In this document: one piece after another, positions 28,379 through 37,127 of the stretch
Layout of the letters: each line of letters opens with the position of its first letter
Position numbering within the stretch: the stretch's first letter is position 1
Assembly (NCBI GenBank): GCA_016700415.1
Contig: CP065018.1
Span: 1,178,001 to 1,242,000 of the forward strand
Reading direction: 5' to 3'
Source of the DNA: Flavobacteriales bacterium
Lineage (GTDB): Bacteria > Bacteroidota > Bacteroidia > Flavobacteriales_F > PHOS-HE28
DNA: 64,000 nucleotides
Program-made: the position numbers and the translations under genes
Notes under the pieces: model-generated
The model's database searches: none
What the model saw: only the letters and a program-made list of their open reading frames with translations
Told to the model about the DNA's origin: nothing

Positions 28379-29510
28379 CCACTTCGCGGAACAAGCGCAG
28401 GAATTGCATGGTCGCAGCGGGCCAACTGAACAACTCCCCCACCCGGTCGAAGCTCTGACGACCCATCTTGCCGCGGCTTTCCGGGGATAGTGCACAAAAG
28501 GACCGAATGGCCTGATGGAGCGCTTCGACATCGCCCGGGGGCAACAGGTAGCCGTTGAGCCGGTCCACCTGCTCGGCCGTGGCGCCCACATCGCTTACGA
28601 AGACGGGCTTCGCCTGGGCCATGGCCTCCAGCACCACCGTTGGCATGCCCTCGAAACGGGTGGGCAGGACAAATGCGTCGCAAGTGGAATAGAGGGAGAC
28701 CAGTTCGGCATCGTCCACACGGCCCAGCAAGCTGACGTTCGGTGGGACCCCTTCCGCCTTGATCCCCTGATACAAAGGACCCGTACCGGCCAGGTCGAAG
28801 CGGACCTCATTCCCCTTTCCTTCGGCGACCAGCCTTTTGGCCACTTCCAATAGCACGTCGATGCCCTTGTTGAAGGCGAAGCGCCCCACAAAGAGCAGAA
28901 CAAGTGGCCCGGGAACATGGTCCGTGGCGTTGTTGGACTTATCGTGCGCACTTCCCAACGCGCCCTCTTCCTCTGGCACGTCCACCGCATTGGGGATCAC
29001 CACCACCTTACATGCGGAACCGCGGGCAACACCTTCCAAGATCCCTGTGAGCTTTCCGCCCAAGGAGACCACGGCATGGCTTCGACGCACGATATGACGC
29101 AATGCCATCCGGAAGGGTGCGCCCAATGCACGTTCCTTGCGGGTAAGGCCTTGGAACATCTCCAGCCCGTGCGGATGCGTGATCAGCTTTTCACTGAACC
29201 GGCCAATGCCCTGCCAGACACAAAATCCTTGCGACAGCACCACGTCCGGAACTACTGCTTCCAACGCTTCACCCATCCGCTTGCTGTACCGCCAAAGCTC
29301 CCGCAGGTAGAACTTTTCCGTGTCCATGGGCGGCACATGGACCTCGCGAATGCCAAGATCAGCGCTGAATAAGCCCACGGGATGCGGGTGCAGCACCGTG
29401 AGCTCGACCTCCCCGGTGCGTGCAAGGTGCTCCGCCAACAGCCGCGAATGGCGCTGCATGCCGCCCATGGCCTCGGGGAATACGCCGTCCGTGGCGATCG
29501 CGACCTTCAT
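28359..29510 (-). CDS. Glycosyltransferase family 4 protein
   Basis: The 383-residue protein is a typical GT4: N-terminal DGVFPEAMGGMQRHSRLLAEHL with the GG(M)xxH loop, VVIPNAVDVPEE at the domain junction, LVLLFVGRFAFNKGIDVLLE, and the donor-site EGMPTVVLEAMAQAKPVFVSD. It transfers a sugar from an activated donor with retention of configuration; the sugar is unknown. It lies 7 bp downstream of the epimerase gene on the same strand. Its 3' end overlaps the convergent paralogue 2. Confidence 0.92.
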   Translation of the reverse strand: MKVAIATDGVFPEAMGGMQRHSRLLAEHLARTGEVELTVLHPHPVGLFSADLGIREVHVPPMDTEKFYLRELWRYSKRMGEALEAVVPDVVLSQGFCVWQGIGRFSEKLITHPHGLEMFQGLTRKERALGAPFRMALRHIVRRSHAVVSLGGKLTGILEGVARGSACKVVVIPNAVDVPEEEGALGSAHDKSNNATDHVPGPLVLLFVGRFAFNKGIDVLLEVAKRLVAEGKGNEVRFDLAGTGPLYQGIKAEGVPPNVSLLGRVDDAELVSLYSTCDAFVLPTRFEGMPTVVLEAMAQAKPVFVSDVGATAEQVDRLNGYLLPPGDVEALHQAIRSFCALSPESRGKMGRQSFDRVGELFSWPAATMQFLRLFREVVRLTPR

Positions 29511-29517
29511 CCGTGGA

Positions 29518-30447
29518 TCAAGTGGCGACGTTCTCCTTCAGCAGGGTGGCCACGCCCTCATCGATGCCCCAGCGGGGCTCCCAGCCGGTGGCTTGCTTCA
29601 ATTTGGCCACGTCGGCCAACAGGTGCATGCGTTCCACATGCCGCACCCTTGCCGGGTCCACCTCGATGGAAAGTGTTTCGCCGAGCTGCCGTTCAAAGGC
29701 CTGCACCACTTCGCGCACGCTGTATTCGATGCCACGCCCGATGTTGTAGACGCCGCAACCTTTCGGCGCGCGGTCCAGCAGGGCCTCGATGGCACGGCTC
29801 ATATCCTCCGTGTGGATGTAGTCCCGCTTGGGGTCGAGGTTGCCTAAGCGCAGCGCTCGCGCACCCTCCAGCACTTGACGCTGGATCTCCGGGAAGAGGT
29901 GCGGGTTGGTCTCGTTCGGCCCAAAGGCATTGAAAAAGCGTCCGATGACCAAGGGGACGCCTACCCGGTAGTGGAATTCCCGAGCGATCTTCTCCGTGGC
30001 CAGTTTGGTTGTCCCGTAGATGTCCATCGGCCCCAGCGGATGGTCCTCCGCCATGGCGCCATCGGCGATGGGGTATACGGCTGCGGTACTTGCCACGAAC
30101 ACCTGCTCCACGTCCGAACAGGTCTCCACGGCATCGAGCACCTGCACGGTCCCGTTGATGTTGATGTCGGCGGCTTCCGCAGGGTGCTGATTGCAATAGG
30201 GAATGAAGTGGACGGCAGCCAGATGGAGCACGCGTTGGGGGCGCACTTCGGCCAGGATCCGGCGCATCGCCGCCCCATCGCGGATATCCGCCTTGAAGAA
30301 GCGCTCGTCCGGCACCCCGGCCAGCTCACGCCGCCCGAAGGAGAGGTCGTCCACCACGGAAATTTCATCGCCCGCCCCTTGTAAATGCTTGCTCAATGCG
30401 GACCCGATGAAACCCGCACCACCGGTGATCAATGTTTTTCTGGCCAT
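29518..30447 (-). CDS. NAD-dependent sugar epimerase/dehydratase
   Basis: The 309-residue extended SDR has GGAGFIGSALSKHLQ, VVDDLSFGRRELAG, the active-site segment VASTAAVYPIADG, the catalytic pair in DIYGTTKLATEK (YxxxK), and RFFNAFGPNETNPHLFPEI. The pattern is close to GalE-like UDP-sugar 4-epimerases of Bacteroidota glycan loci. The first serine position of the usual SSS-VYG motif reads STAAVYP, a tolerated variant. It lies upstream of a GT4 gene in a two-gene unit; the gap on its 5' side is filled by a dispersed repeat. Confidence 0.88.
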   Translation of the reverse strand: MARKTLITGGAGFIGSALSKHLQGAGDEISVVDDLSFGRRELAGVPDERFFKADIRDGAAMRRILAEVRPQRVLHLAAVHFIPYCNQHPAEAADININGTVQVLDAVETCSDVEQVFVASTAAVYPIADGAMAEDHPLGPMDIYGTTKLATEKIAREFHYRVGVPLVIGRFFNAFGPNETNPHLFPEIQRQVLEGARALRLGNLDPKRDYIHTEDMSRAIEALLDRAPKGCGVYNIGRGIEYSVREVVQAFERQLGETLSIEVDPARVRHVERMHLLADVAKLKQATGWEPRWGIDEGVATLLKENVAT

Positions 30448-30581
30448 GGGCCGCGAAATTAGCCCTTTGGCGGACAGGGATAAAAAGCGCAGCCTTCAGG
30501 AAAAGGTTGGCCACCGGATCCCTTACGGATATCCGAGAGAATAGGGCCTTGATTCAATGGATAACCCCTGTCCGTTCTTTT

Positions 30582-30748
30582 GCGATACCGGGTCAAGGCC
30601 CGGAATGACATTCGCTCTTGAAGTTGCTGCTTGGAAAGCCGCGCTGGGCGCAGCTTCCCAAGCAGCAACTTCCCCTATAGTTGTCACCCCGGCCTTTTGA
30701 GCCGGGGTCGCAACAGAACGTGGCTATGGTTTTCCCGGACGCCAGTGA
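30582..30748. repeat. Dispersed structured repeat, copy B
   Basis: Homologous to the element at 19062-19232 in both flanks and in the apical GCCGCGC segment. Its main stem (30620-30634 pairing with 30658-30672, 15 bp perfect) has a completely different sequence, GAAGTTGCTGCTTGG. It occupies the middle of the 351-bp gap between the epimerase and the next glycosyltransferase; nothing else is recognisable in that gap. Confidence 0.85.
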
Positions 30749-30798
30749 AGGACGAATAAAACCAGAGGCGATAGTCCTGTGCCGCAACGTCTTCGAAC

Positions 30799-31917
30799 TT
30801 ACCGCAGCGCCTCCAACACTCGGCGGTACTCGCCATCGAACGCGCTCTTCGTCAGCGTTGTCAATGCCAGTTGCTCCAGACGACGGCGGTCCTCCGGGCT
30901 TACCCGTTTGAACGGGGCCAACGGCAGCCCCGGTCGCCAGACGCATCCGAGGTCCTCACGTTCCACCCGGGCGGAGACGTCCCCGAGGTGTTCCGGGGCC
31001 ACCACCTTCAGGCCGGCACGGAGGTATTCGGCAAATTTCGTGGGCGATGCCACGCGGTTGGTGATGCTGTTCTCGCGCACCAGTATGCCATGGTCGCATT
31101 CGGCGAGGATCGCCGCCACTTCCGCCGGCCTCACCCATTGGCGGTCCACCCTGCCGGGGAAGGCTTGGCCCAAGGCATCGATGCGCGGGTCAGGGCGGCT
31201 CAGGAACAAGACCTTCACCTGTGGTTGTGCGATCAGGGCTTCCTTCATCAAGTTCTCCAACAATTCGAACGATTGCCATCCGGCCGTTGACCCCGAGTAG
31301 ACGAGCACTACGTCCTCCCCGTTCCGTTCTGTGGGCTTTTCTGCGACCACTTCCAAATGGTCCTCGCCCAAGGTGCAGGGGATCACCACATGATCATTCC
31401 CTGCGTACCCATAACGTTCCCGCCAGTGGTCAACCAGCGCCTGGCTCACGGCCAAGCGGAAATCGCTTTGGGCCACTGCTTCATTTTCCACGGGCCGGAA
31501 CTGGGCGATCAGCGCGTCGTCGTCGATGATGCGGTATTCCTCCCATTCGGCAGCGTACGCACCGCGGGCATCGAAGCAGACTTTCTTGACCAGGCCCCTG
31601 TCCCGCGCACGTAGGGCCAACCATGTGCCCAAGGCACCGCGCACCATCAGACCCGTGGGCCGCAAAAGGCGGCAGACCATATTCACGATGGAGGCATTGT
31701 TCCGCCAACGCTTCATCTGCGGTACCATCGGCAGCACAAGGGCATCGGGGCAGTGCGCCCGGATGTTTCGCCGGGTGGAGCGCAGATCGCGGACGCTCAC
31801 CAACGCCACCAGCCGCACGCGCGGGCCGCCCAAGGTGTTCAGGTGCGCCACCACGTCCGTCACCTGGCTCCAGTAGACGCCCGAGGGCTGGTCGTTATAA
31901 GTGAGATAGACGATCAC
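30799..31917 (-). CDS. Glycosyltransferase-like protein (GT-B fold)
   Basis: The 372-residue protein starts with GTG overlapping the stop of the upstream epimerase gene (GTGA). The N-terminal half is divergent (YLTYNDQPSGVYWSQVTDVV). The C-terminal half has GT-B features: VVLVYSGSTAGWQSFELLENL, VKVLFLSRPDPRI, and SPTKFAEYLRAGLKVVAPEH, the last being the usual conserved nucleotide-sugar region. I infer transfer of an N-acetyl-hexosamine-type sugar only from the neighbouring UDP-GlcNAc 2-epimerase; this is weak. Confidence 0.82.
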   Translation of the reverse strand: MIVYLTYNDQPSGVYWSQVTDVVAHLNTLGGPRVRLVALVSVRDLRSTRRNIRAHCPDALVLPMVPQMKRWRNNASIVNMVCRLLRPTGLMVRGALGTWLALRARDRGLVKKVCFDARGAYAAEWEEYRIIDDDALIAQFRPVENEAVAQSDFRLAVSQALVDHWRERYGYAGNDHVVIPCTLGEDHLEVVAEKPTERNGEDVVLVYSGSTAGWQSFELLENLMKEALIAQPQVKVLFLSRPDPRIDALGQAFPGRVDRQWVRPAEVAAILAECDHGILVRENSITNRVASPTKFAEYLRAGLKVVAPEHLGDVSARVEREDLGCVWRPGLPLAPFKRVSPEDRRRLEQLALTTLTKSAFDGEYRRVLEALR

Positions 31918-32999
31918 AGCGTTTCGATCACGTCAAAGACCCGTTCGGTGGCGTGGCCGTCCCACAGGGGCGGCACCTCCCCTTTTTTGGCGCGGCCTTC
32001 GGTGATGTCGGCGATGGCCGCCTGCAACAGCGGCAGGTCGAAGCCGATGAGGCGGTTGGACCCCATGGTGATGGTGATGGGCCTTTCGGTGTTGGGACGC
32101 AGAGTGAGGCAAGGCACACGGCGATACGTGGTCTCCTCTTGGATGCCGCCGCTGTCGGTGATCACGAAGGCGCAGGTGGCGATCAGTTTTTGGAAGTTGA
32201 AGTAGTCCATCGGCCCGGTCATCACCAAGTGCTTCAGCGCCTTCAGGCCTTGCATCAGGCCGGTGGCCTCCAGCTTGGCCGTGGTGCGCGGATGCACCGG
32301 GAACACCACAGGGCGGTCCTTCGCCACAAAAGCGATCAGCTCGGTCAGCTTGGCCAAGCCTTCGGCGGAATCCACGGTGGCGGGGCGATGGATGGTCATT
32401 AATACATGGCCTCCATCCTTCAGGCCGAGTTCTTGGAGCACAGGCGCCGCCTGCACCTGTTCGTCATAGGCCACCAAGGTGTCGATCATGGTATTGCCGG
32501 TGAAATGGATGCTCTCCTCCGGTCGTCCTTCCGCCTTCAGGTGGTCGATGCCGCTTTGCTCTGTGACGAAGAAATGGTCGGTGATGCGGTCCGTGAGGAT
32601 GCGGTTGATCTCCTCCGGCATGCCGAGGTCGCCGCTACGGAGGCCGCTTTCGAGATGCCCCAAGGGGATGCCCATCTTATTGGCCACCAGCGCACCGGCA
32701 AGGGTGCTGTTCACATCCCCGGGCACGATCATCAGGTCCGGCCGCATCTCTGTGGCCGCGGCCTCCAAGGCGATCATGATATGGCCCATCTGGGCGGCCG
32801 GGCTGGCTTGTGGGGTATTCAAAAAGTGGTCCGGCAGCAGGCCGAACTGATCAAAGAAGACGGTGCTCATCTTCTCGTCATAATGCTGGCCGGTATGCAC
32901 CAGCTGTACCTCCATGCCGCGTTCGGCGGCCACCGCCTTGAAGCGGGTCACCTTGATGAAATTCGGGCGCGTGCCCACCACCACCATCAACTTCTTCAT
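31914..32999 (-). CDS. wecB: UDP-N-acetylglucosamine 2-epimerase (non-hydrolysing)
   Basis: The ATG at 32999 gives 361 residues starting KKLMVVVGTRPNFIKVTRF, the family's N-terminal signature. Further motifs are VHTGQHYDEKMS, VPGDVNSTLAGALVANK, HLESGLRSGDLGMPEEINR, VLMTIHRPATVD and the C-terminal ITDSGGIQEETTYRRVPCL with the UDP-binding residues. It interconverts UDP-GlcNAc and UDP-ManNAc, a precursor of N-acetylmannosamine or mannosaminuronate in surface glycans. It is the first gene of a minus-strand unit and is translationally coupled to the glycosyltransferase-like gene. Confidence 0.95.
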   Translation of the reverse strand: MKKLMVVVGTRPNFIKVTRFKAVAAERGMEVQLVHTGQHYDEKMSTVFFDQFGLLPDHFLNTPQASPAAQMGHIMIALEAAATEMRPDLMIVPGDVNSTLAGALVANKMGIPLGHLESGLRSGDLGMPEEINRILTDRITDHFFVTEQSGIDHLKAEGRPEESIHFTGNTMIDTLVAYDEQVQAAPVLQELGLKDGGHVLMTIHRPATVDSAEGLAKLTELIAFVAKDRPVVFPVHPRTTAKLEATGLMQGLKALKHLVMTGPMDYFNFQKLIATCAFVITDSGGIQEETTYRRVPCLTLRPNTERPITITMGSNRLIGFDLPLLQAAIADITEGRAKKGEVPPLWDGHATERVFDVIETL

Positions 33000-33116
33000 C
33001 TTTGATCTGCTCACCATGCACCGTCCAGAGTAAGGCGCCGGTCAGGTCGGCGCGAAAGTAGAGCGGATGGTCCGGAACGGCTCAGGTCGATACGTGCCGG
33101 ACCCATGCTCGGGGCT

Positions 33117-33275
33117 CCCTTCCATTTTAAAAGGAAGGGTTGGGTGTGGTTCGAGCGGCACAAATGCACCACCCCTGCCTCACTTGAAAAAAGGAGGGGA
33201 AAACCAAGACTATCTGATCGAGGGTCGTATGAGGATCGTCTCCCCTCCTTCCTAAAAGGAAGGGACGGGGGTGGT
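33117..33275. repeat. Palindromic block 1 (upstream of DUF559 copy 1)
   Basis: Three hairpins in a row: TTCCATTTTAAAAGGAA, then the reverse-type hairpin beginning CACCACCCCTGCC, then the forward-type hairpin CCCTCCTTCCTAAAAGGAAGGG ending in GGGGGTGGT. The two latter hairpins face each other, so the block has terminal inverted repeats. It also fills most of the gap between wecB and the first DUF559 gene. Confidence 0.75.
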
Positions 33276-33303
33276 CCTAACCAATGATCCAGGTCCGATC
33301 AAA

Positions 33304-33666
33304 CTAAGGCTGAAACCTACTGCGGATCAGATCGAGAACCCCAGGAAGATCATCAATGATGCTCTTGTTGTCAATGCGAAGCACTCGGATGTTCTTGGCA
33401 TTCATGTATTCATCCCGCAATCCATCATTAGCTGATGCAGTGGGGTTATCGTGAGACGCTCCGTCCACTTCGATCACCAAACGTTCCGAAGGACAGTAGA
33501 GATCAGCGATGAAAGGACCGATCCCGTGCTGCCTTCTGAATTTCCTTCCATCCAGCTGTTTACCGCTCAATGCTTTCCAGAGTGTGGCCTCGGAGGAGGT
33601 CAACATTCCTCTGAGAGCCTGACGCTCACCTTTCTGGTCGGTGCGGTTGTGGTATCTCTCGGGCAT
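33304..33666 (-). CDS. DUF559 domain protein (Vsr-like PD-(D/E)XK nuclease fold), copy 1
   Basis: The 120-residue protein opens with RQALRGMLTSSEATLWKAL (helical lead-in typical of DUF559). It contains FRRQHGIGPFIADLYCPS with the metal-ligand-type D55, then LVIEVDGASH with E66, D68 and H72, the pattern of Vsr/restriction-endonuclease folds, and ends with RVLRIDNKSIIDDLPGVLDLI. Enzymatic activity is unproven for this family. It is bracketed by palindromic hairpin blocks and has an almost identical copy 569 bp away. No methyltransferase partner is nearby. Confidence 0.88.
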   Translation of the reverse strand: MPERYHNRTDQKGERQALRGMLTSSEATLWKALSGKQLDGRKFRRQHGIGPFIADLYCPSERLVIEVDGASHDNPTASANDGLRDEYMNAKNIRVLRIDNKSIIDDLPGVLDLIRSRFQP

Positions 33667-33731
33667 GGGTCATCAATCAAGGAGCAGAAGTGGATCGATC
33701 AACAAAGCAACTTCATATTTATCCAAAGGGA

Positions 33732-33845
33732 ATGCACCACCCCTGCCCCTCCTTGAAAAAAGGAGGGGAAAACCAAGACTATCTGATCGAGGGTCGTATG
33801 AGGGTCGTCTCCCCTCCTTCCTAAAAGGAGGGGACGGGGGTGGTC
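33732..33845. repeat. Palindromic block 2 (between DUF559 copies)
   Basis: Reverse-type hairpin (CACCACCCCTGCCCCTCC..., loop TTGAAAAAA) and forward-type hairpin (CCCCTCCTTCCTAAAAGGAGGGG) separated by about 40 nt, with outer ends CACCACCCC and GGGGGTGGT complementary to each other. Confidence 0.78.
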
Positions 33846-33872
33846 CTAACCAATGATCCAGGTCCGATCAAA

Positions 33873-34235
33873 CTAAGGCTGAAACCAACTGCGGATCAGA
33901 TCGAGAACCCCAGGAAGATCATCAATGATGCTCTTGTTGTCAATGCGAAGCACTCGGATGTTCTTGGCATTCATGTATTCATCCCGCAATCCATCATTAG
34001 CTGATGCAGTGGGGTTATCGTGAGACGCTCCGTCCACTTCGATCACCAAACGTTCCGAAGGACAGTAGAGATCAGCGATGAAAGGACCGATCCCGTGCTG
34101 CCTTCTGAATTTCCTTCCATCCAGCTGTTTACCGCTCAATGCTTTCCAGAGTGTGGCCTCGGAGGAGGTCAACATTCCTCTGAGAGCCTGACGCTCACCT
34201 TTCTGGTCGGTGCGGTTGTGGTATCTCTCGGGCAT
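33873..34235 (-). CDS. DUF559 domain protein, copy 2
   Basis: Identical to copy 1 except one residue near the C-terminus (Trp in SWFQP where copy 1 has Arg, from one base change). All putative catalytic residues (D55, E66, D68, H72) are intact. The near-identity, including upstream and downstream non-coding sequence, indicates a very recent tandem duplication or an assembly duplication. Confidence 0.88.
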   Translation of the reverse strand: MPERYHNRTDQKGERQALRGMLTSSEATLWKALSGKQLDGRKFRRQHGIGPFIADLYCPSERLVIEVDGASHDNPTASANDGLRDEYMNAKNIRVLRIDNKSIIDDLPGVLDLIRSWFQP

Positions 34236-34300
34236 GGGTCATCAATCAAGGAGCAGAAGTGGATCGATCAACAAAGCAACTTCATATTTATCCAAAGGGA

Positions 34301-34466
34301 ATGCACCACCCCTGCCCCTCCTTGAAAAAAGGAGGGGAAAACCAAGACTATCTGATCGAGGGTCGTATGAGGATCGTCTCCCCTCCTTCCTTCAAGGAGG
34401 GGTTGGGGGTGGTTCGAGCGAGCGAATGCACCACCCTTGCCTCACTTGAAAAAAGGATAGGATAAC
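34301..34466. repeat. Palindromic block 3 plus partial block 4
   Basis: A full reverse/forward hairpin pair like block 2, followed directly by another CACCACCC...TTGAAAAAAGGATAGG half that runs up to the stop of the asparagine synthase gene. It could serve as a transcription terminator for that gene. Confidence 0.7.
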
Positions 34467-36340
34467 CTATCGTGCCTGCACATGAATGGACCACCACTTG
34501 GCCAATGCGTAGTGCGGCCATAGGTCCTTGCCGGTAACCTCGCCGCGCCCGATCCGCGTGCGGAAGTCATTGGAATAGATACGCAGGTCATCGTCCATCC
34601 CCAGGATGAGCTCCTTCTGGCGCATGGCCTCCGCCGGGTTCAAGATCTCGTGCAGCGGGATGGTGAAACCGTCCTTCTTTCGCTCAATGATGGAGCTGGG
34701 CAGGATCTGGCGTGCGAAATTCTTCAATGCCAATTTCTCCCCTTGCGCGGAAACCAACTGGTCCACCGGTATGCGCATCGCCGTTTCCACCAGCCGATGA
34801 TCGAGAAAAGGAACACGCGCCTCCAAGGAAGCGGCCATGGACATGCGGTCCACACGGGCCAGCAGGTTTTCCGGCAAGCGGAACTGCAGGTCCAACGCGC
34901 TGACGCGCTGGAGGAAGTCGGCATGGCGCATGTCGGGCAGGATCAAATTCCTTTGCACCGCCGCGTACGGGTTCAGTGCCTCCGCCAGAAAGCGGGCATT
35001 GAACATCTGGCCTCCGCTGTCATTCGCTATCGCGTCCGTGCCGCCCCAAAGGATGAAACGGCCCCGCATGCGCCGCCTTGCCCACCGCACCCAGTCCGGT
35101 TTACGGCCGGCAAGGCCGGGCGCCCCGATGGCGAGGTAGGCCCGCACTGCGGCCTTGGGCATCCGGCGGAGCCAGCGGTCCACCAAGTAGGCATCATGCC
35201 AATGGCGGTAACCGATGAAGAGCTCGTCCGACCCCTCCCCGCTCAAACACACCGTAACACCGTTGGCCCGGGCCAGTTCGGACAGCAGCAGCAACGGGCC
35301 GCACGCGGTATCGGCGATGGGCTCGTCCAGCACTTTGAACGCCCTTTCCTGCGCGGCCAGATACTCAGCCGGGGAGATGGTGATGGGGAAATGCCGAGCG
35401 CCCACATGTTGCGCCACCAGCTTGGCATACGGAAGTTCGCTGACATAGCCGGGGACGGAATCATCGAAGCCGATGCTGAACGCGTTCACTTGCCTTCCCC
35501 GGGAGGCCAGCGCCGTGATCACGGAGGAATCGAGGCCGCCCGAGAGGTAGGTGCCCACCTCCACATCGGCCTCCATCTGCAGGTCCACCGCGTCCTTCAG
35601 CAGGTCGAAACAGGAGGCCACGTCCACCAGGTCACGGCCCCGGTTCCCTTGCAGCGGATGCCAATAGCGCTCAGTGCGCATTCTTCCGTGCTCATCGATC
35701 TCGAAGAAGTGCGCGGCGGGGAGTTTGTTGATGCTTTCGTAGAACGTCCGGGCACCCTCCACTTGGAGAAAGCGGAAATACTGGAGCAACGCATCGCGGT
35801 CCACCGTCCGCTTTCCAAGGATGCCCTTGGGCTCACTGGCGAAGGTGAAGGTGCCGCCGGCCATGCGGTAGTACAGGGGTTTGATGCCCATGCGGTCCCG
35901 CGCCCCCAAGCGCGCCCCGTGCGGTTGTCCAACAGCACGAAGGCGAACATCCCGTTGAGCCGGGCAAGTGCTTCCGGCCCCCAGGCGATGCAAGCGTTCA
36001 GCAACACCTCGCTGTCCGAATGGTCCGTCCGGAAGGTGAAGCCCATACCCTCCAGTTCCTGCCGCAGCGGCCGGTGGTTGTAGATCTCCCCGTTGAACAC
36101 GAGCCAATAACGCCCGTCGGTCGAGCTCATCGGCTGGTTGGCGGTAACAGCCAGGTCCAGGATGGAGAGCCTTGCATGGGAGAGCTTCCAGCGGAGACCG
36201 CGCGGAGGGTCGGCGATCTCGGCGGAGCGGGTGGTACAGAGCGCATCCGGTCCCCGATAGGCCAAATGGGCGATATCGAAACCGTCCAGTTCCGCATCGG
36301 GTCCGTTCCCCCACAAGATCGCGCCCGCTATGCCGCACAT
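34467..36340 (-). pseudogene. asnB: Asparagine synthase-family amidotransferase, broken by a single-base frameshift
   Basis: The start is the ATG at 36340 followed by the nucleophilic cysteine (MCGIAGAILWGNG). The amidotransferase domain is readable to GMFAFVLLDNRTG. The frame is then lost at a run of four C on the + strand (35915-35918) and resumes as ARLGARDRMGIKPLYY, so one base is missing. The rest is intact: YLSGGLDSSVITAL, CLSGEGSDELFIGYRHWHD and VPFLDHRLVETAMRIP. With the base restored it would encode about 624 residues. It is either a recent pseudogene or a homopolymer sequencing error. It lies beside the exosortase genes; amidotransferases of this type also accompany exosortase/EPS loci in proteobacteria. 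Confidence 0.82.
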
Positions 36341-36605
36341 GCGTTGTTCAGGCCTTGAAGGAAATACGGAGTTGTCTTCTCCATGATCGAACGGTCCTCC
36401 GCCGCACCTGCGAGAAAGAGGACGTCCACGGTCCGGACACCGTTCCAAGTCAATTGCTGTCGCTCTTTGATGTTCACAGGTCCGATCGTAGGACCGCGAA
36501 AGTACCGCCGAAGCTCATGGGTCAGGGCCGAGATGATGGGAAATACCAAAGTTTCTCATGGCACAGGGCCATGGTCGGGTCCGCATGGTCCTGGTCTCCA
36601 ACAGA

Positions 36606-37127
36606 TCACTCCCCGATGGACGGACCGCTTTGGCCCGCATCCTTTTCATCCCTTCGGCCATCACGTGGCAACGTTGCGGCGATGAGGACGAAGAGCAGGA
36701 GCACGGGGTATTGGAGCATGTGCGAAAGGCGCACGGACACCAGTTCGAAGGGCGGTGCCCAACGCGCTAATCCGTGCATCGCCAAGGAAAGCACGGCGAA
36801 ACCCGTGAAGCCGGCCAATATGGGTAGTGCGTGCCTCCAGGACCCGATCAGGATACGCGCCAACAAAATGCACAGCCCTGCCATCACCGCCATGGAAAGA
36901 AGGGCCAAAGACCATTTCAATGCGAGCAGCCCGTCCATGCCGATGCCGCGCGTCCAACCTTGTACTAAGGAGTGTGCATAGGAAAAGGGCGTGTGGTGGG
37001 CGATATGGTCGATCTGGTAATTGAGGTTTATGAATGCGAATTCACGCCATGCCCCAAATAAGATCCCCGCCATCAGCACCAAGGCGGCCTTCCACCGTCG
37101 ACCCGGATAAATACCGCTCGAGCTCAT
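36606..37127 (-). CDS. Exosortase-associated small integral membrane protein
   Basis: The ATG at 37127 overlaps the exosortase stop codon by 4 nt (ATGA), so the two are translationally coupled. The 173-residue product has about four hydrophobic helices. It begins with a Lys/Arg-rich start followed by LVLMAGILFGAWREFAFINLNYQIDHI, resembling the conserved N-terminal Arg/Phe/Asn segment of the membrane proteins found next to Bacteroidota exosortases. Function is unknown in the family; a role as exosortase partner is inferred from gene order. A 265-bp stretch without a convincing gene separates it from the broken asparagine synthase. Confidence 0.7.
   Translation of the reverse strand: MSSSGIYPGRRWKAALVLMAGILFGAWREFAFINLNYQIDHIAHHTPFSYAHSLVQGWTRGIGMDGLLALKWSLALLSMAVMAGLCILLARILIGSWRHALPILAGFTGFAVLSLAMHGLARWAPPFELVSVRLSHMLQYPVLLLFVLIAATLPRDGRRDEKDAGQSGPSIGE

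Larger units (their letters stand above)
33117..34466. mobile_element. Tandem array of palindromic repeat plus DUF559 gene (two full units)
   Basis: A unit of about 569 bp, consisting of a palindromic block followed by a DUF559 gene, occurs twice in direct repeat (33164-33731 and 33732-34300). A third palindromic block without a gene follows, then a partial fourth. The two units are almost identical: one codon differs in the gene, and a handful of positions in the palindromes. The palindromes are hairpins of the type CCCCTCCTT-loop-AAGGAGGGG with outer CACCACCCC / GGGGTGGT ends. No transposase is present. Mobility is inferred by analogy with REP elements and their nucleases; it is not shown. 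Confidence 0.6.

Noticed and set aside
33304..34235. Restriction-modification or Vsr repair system
   Set aside because: The DUF559 proteins have a nuclease-like fold, but no DNA methyltransferase or mismatch-repair gene is adjacent.
36328..36549. 73-residue minus-strand frame between the asparagine synthase and the exosortase-associated gene
   Set aside because: No recognisable motif or hydrophobic pattern, and it overlaps the asparagine synthase start by 13 nt. It could be real but is not supported.
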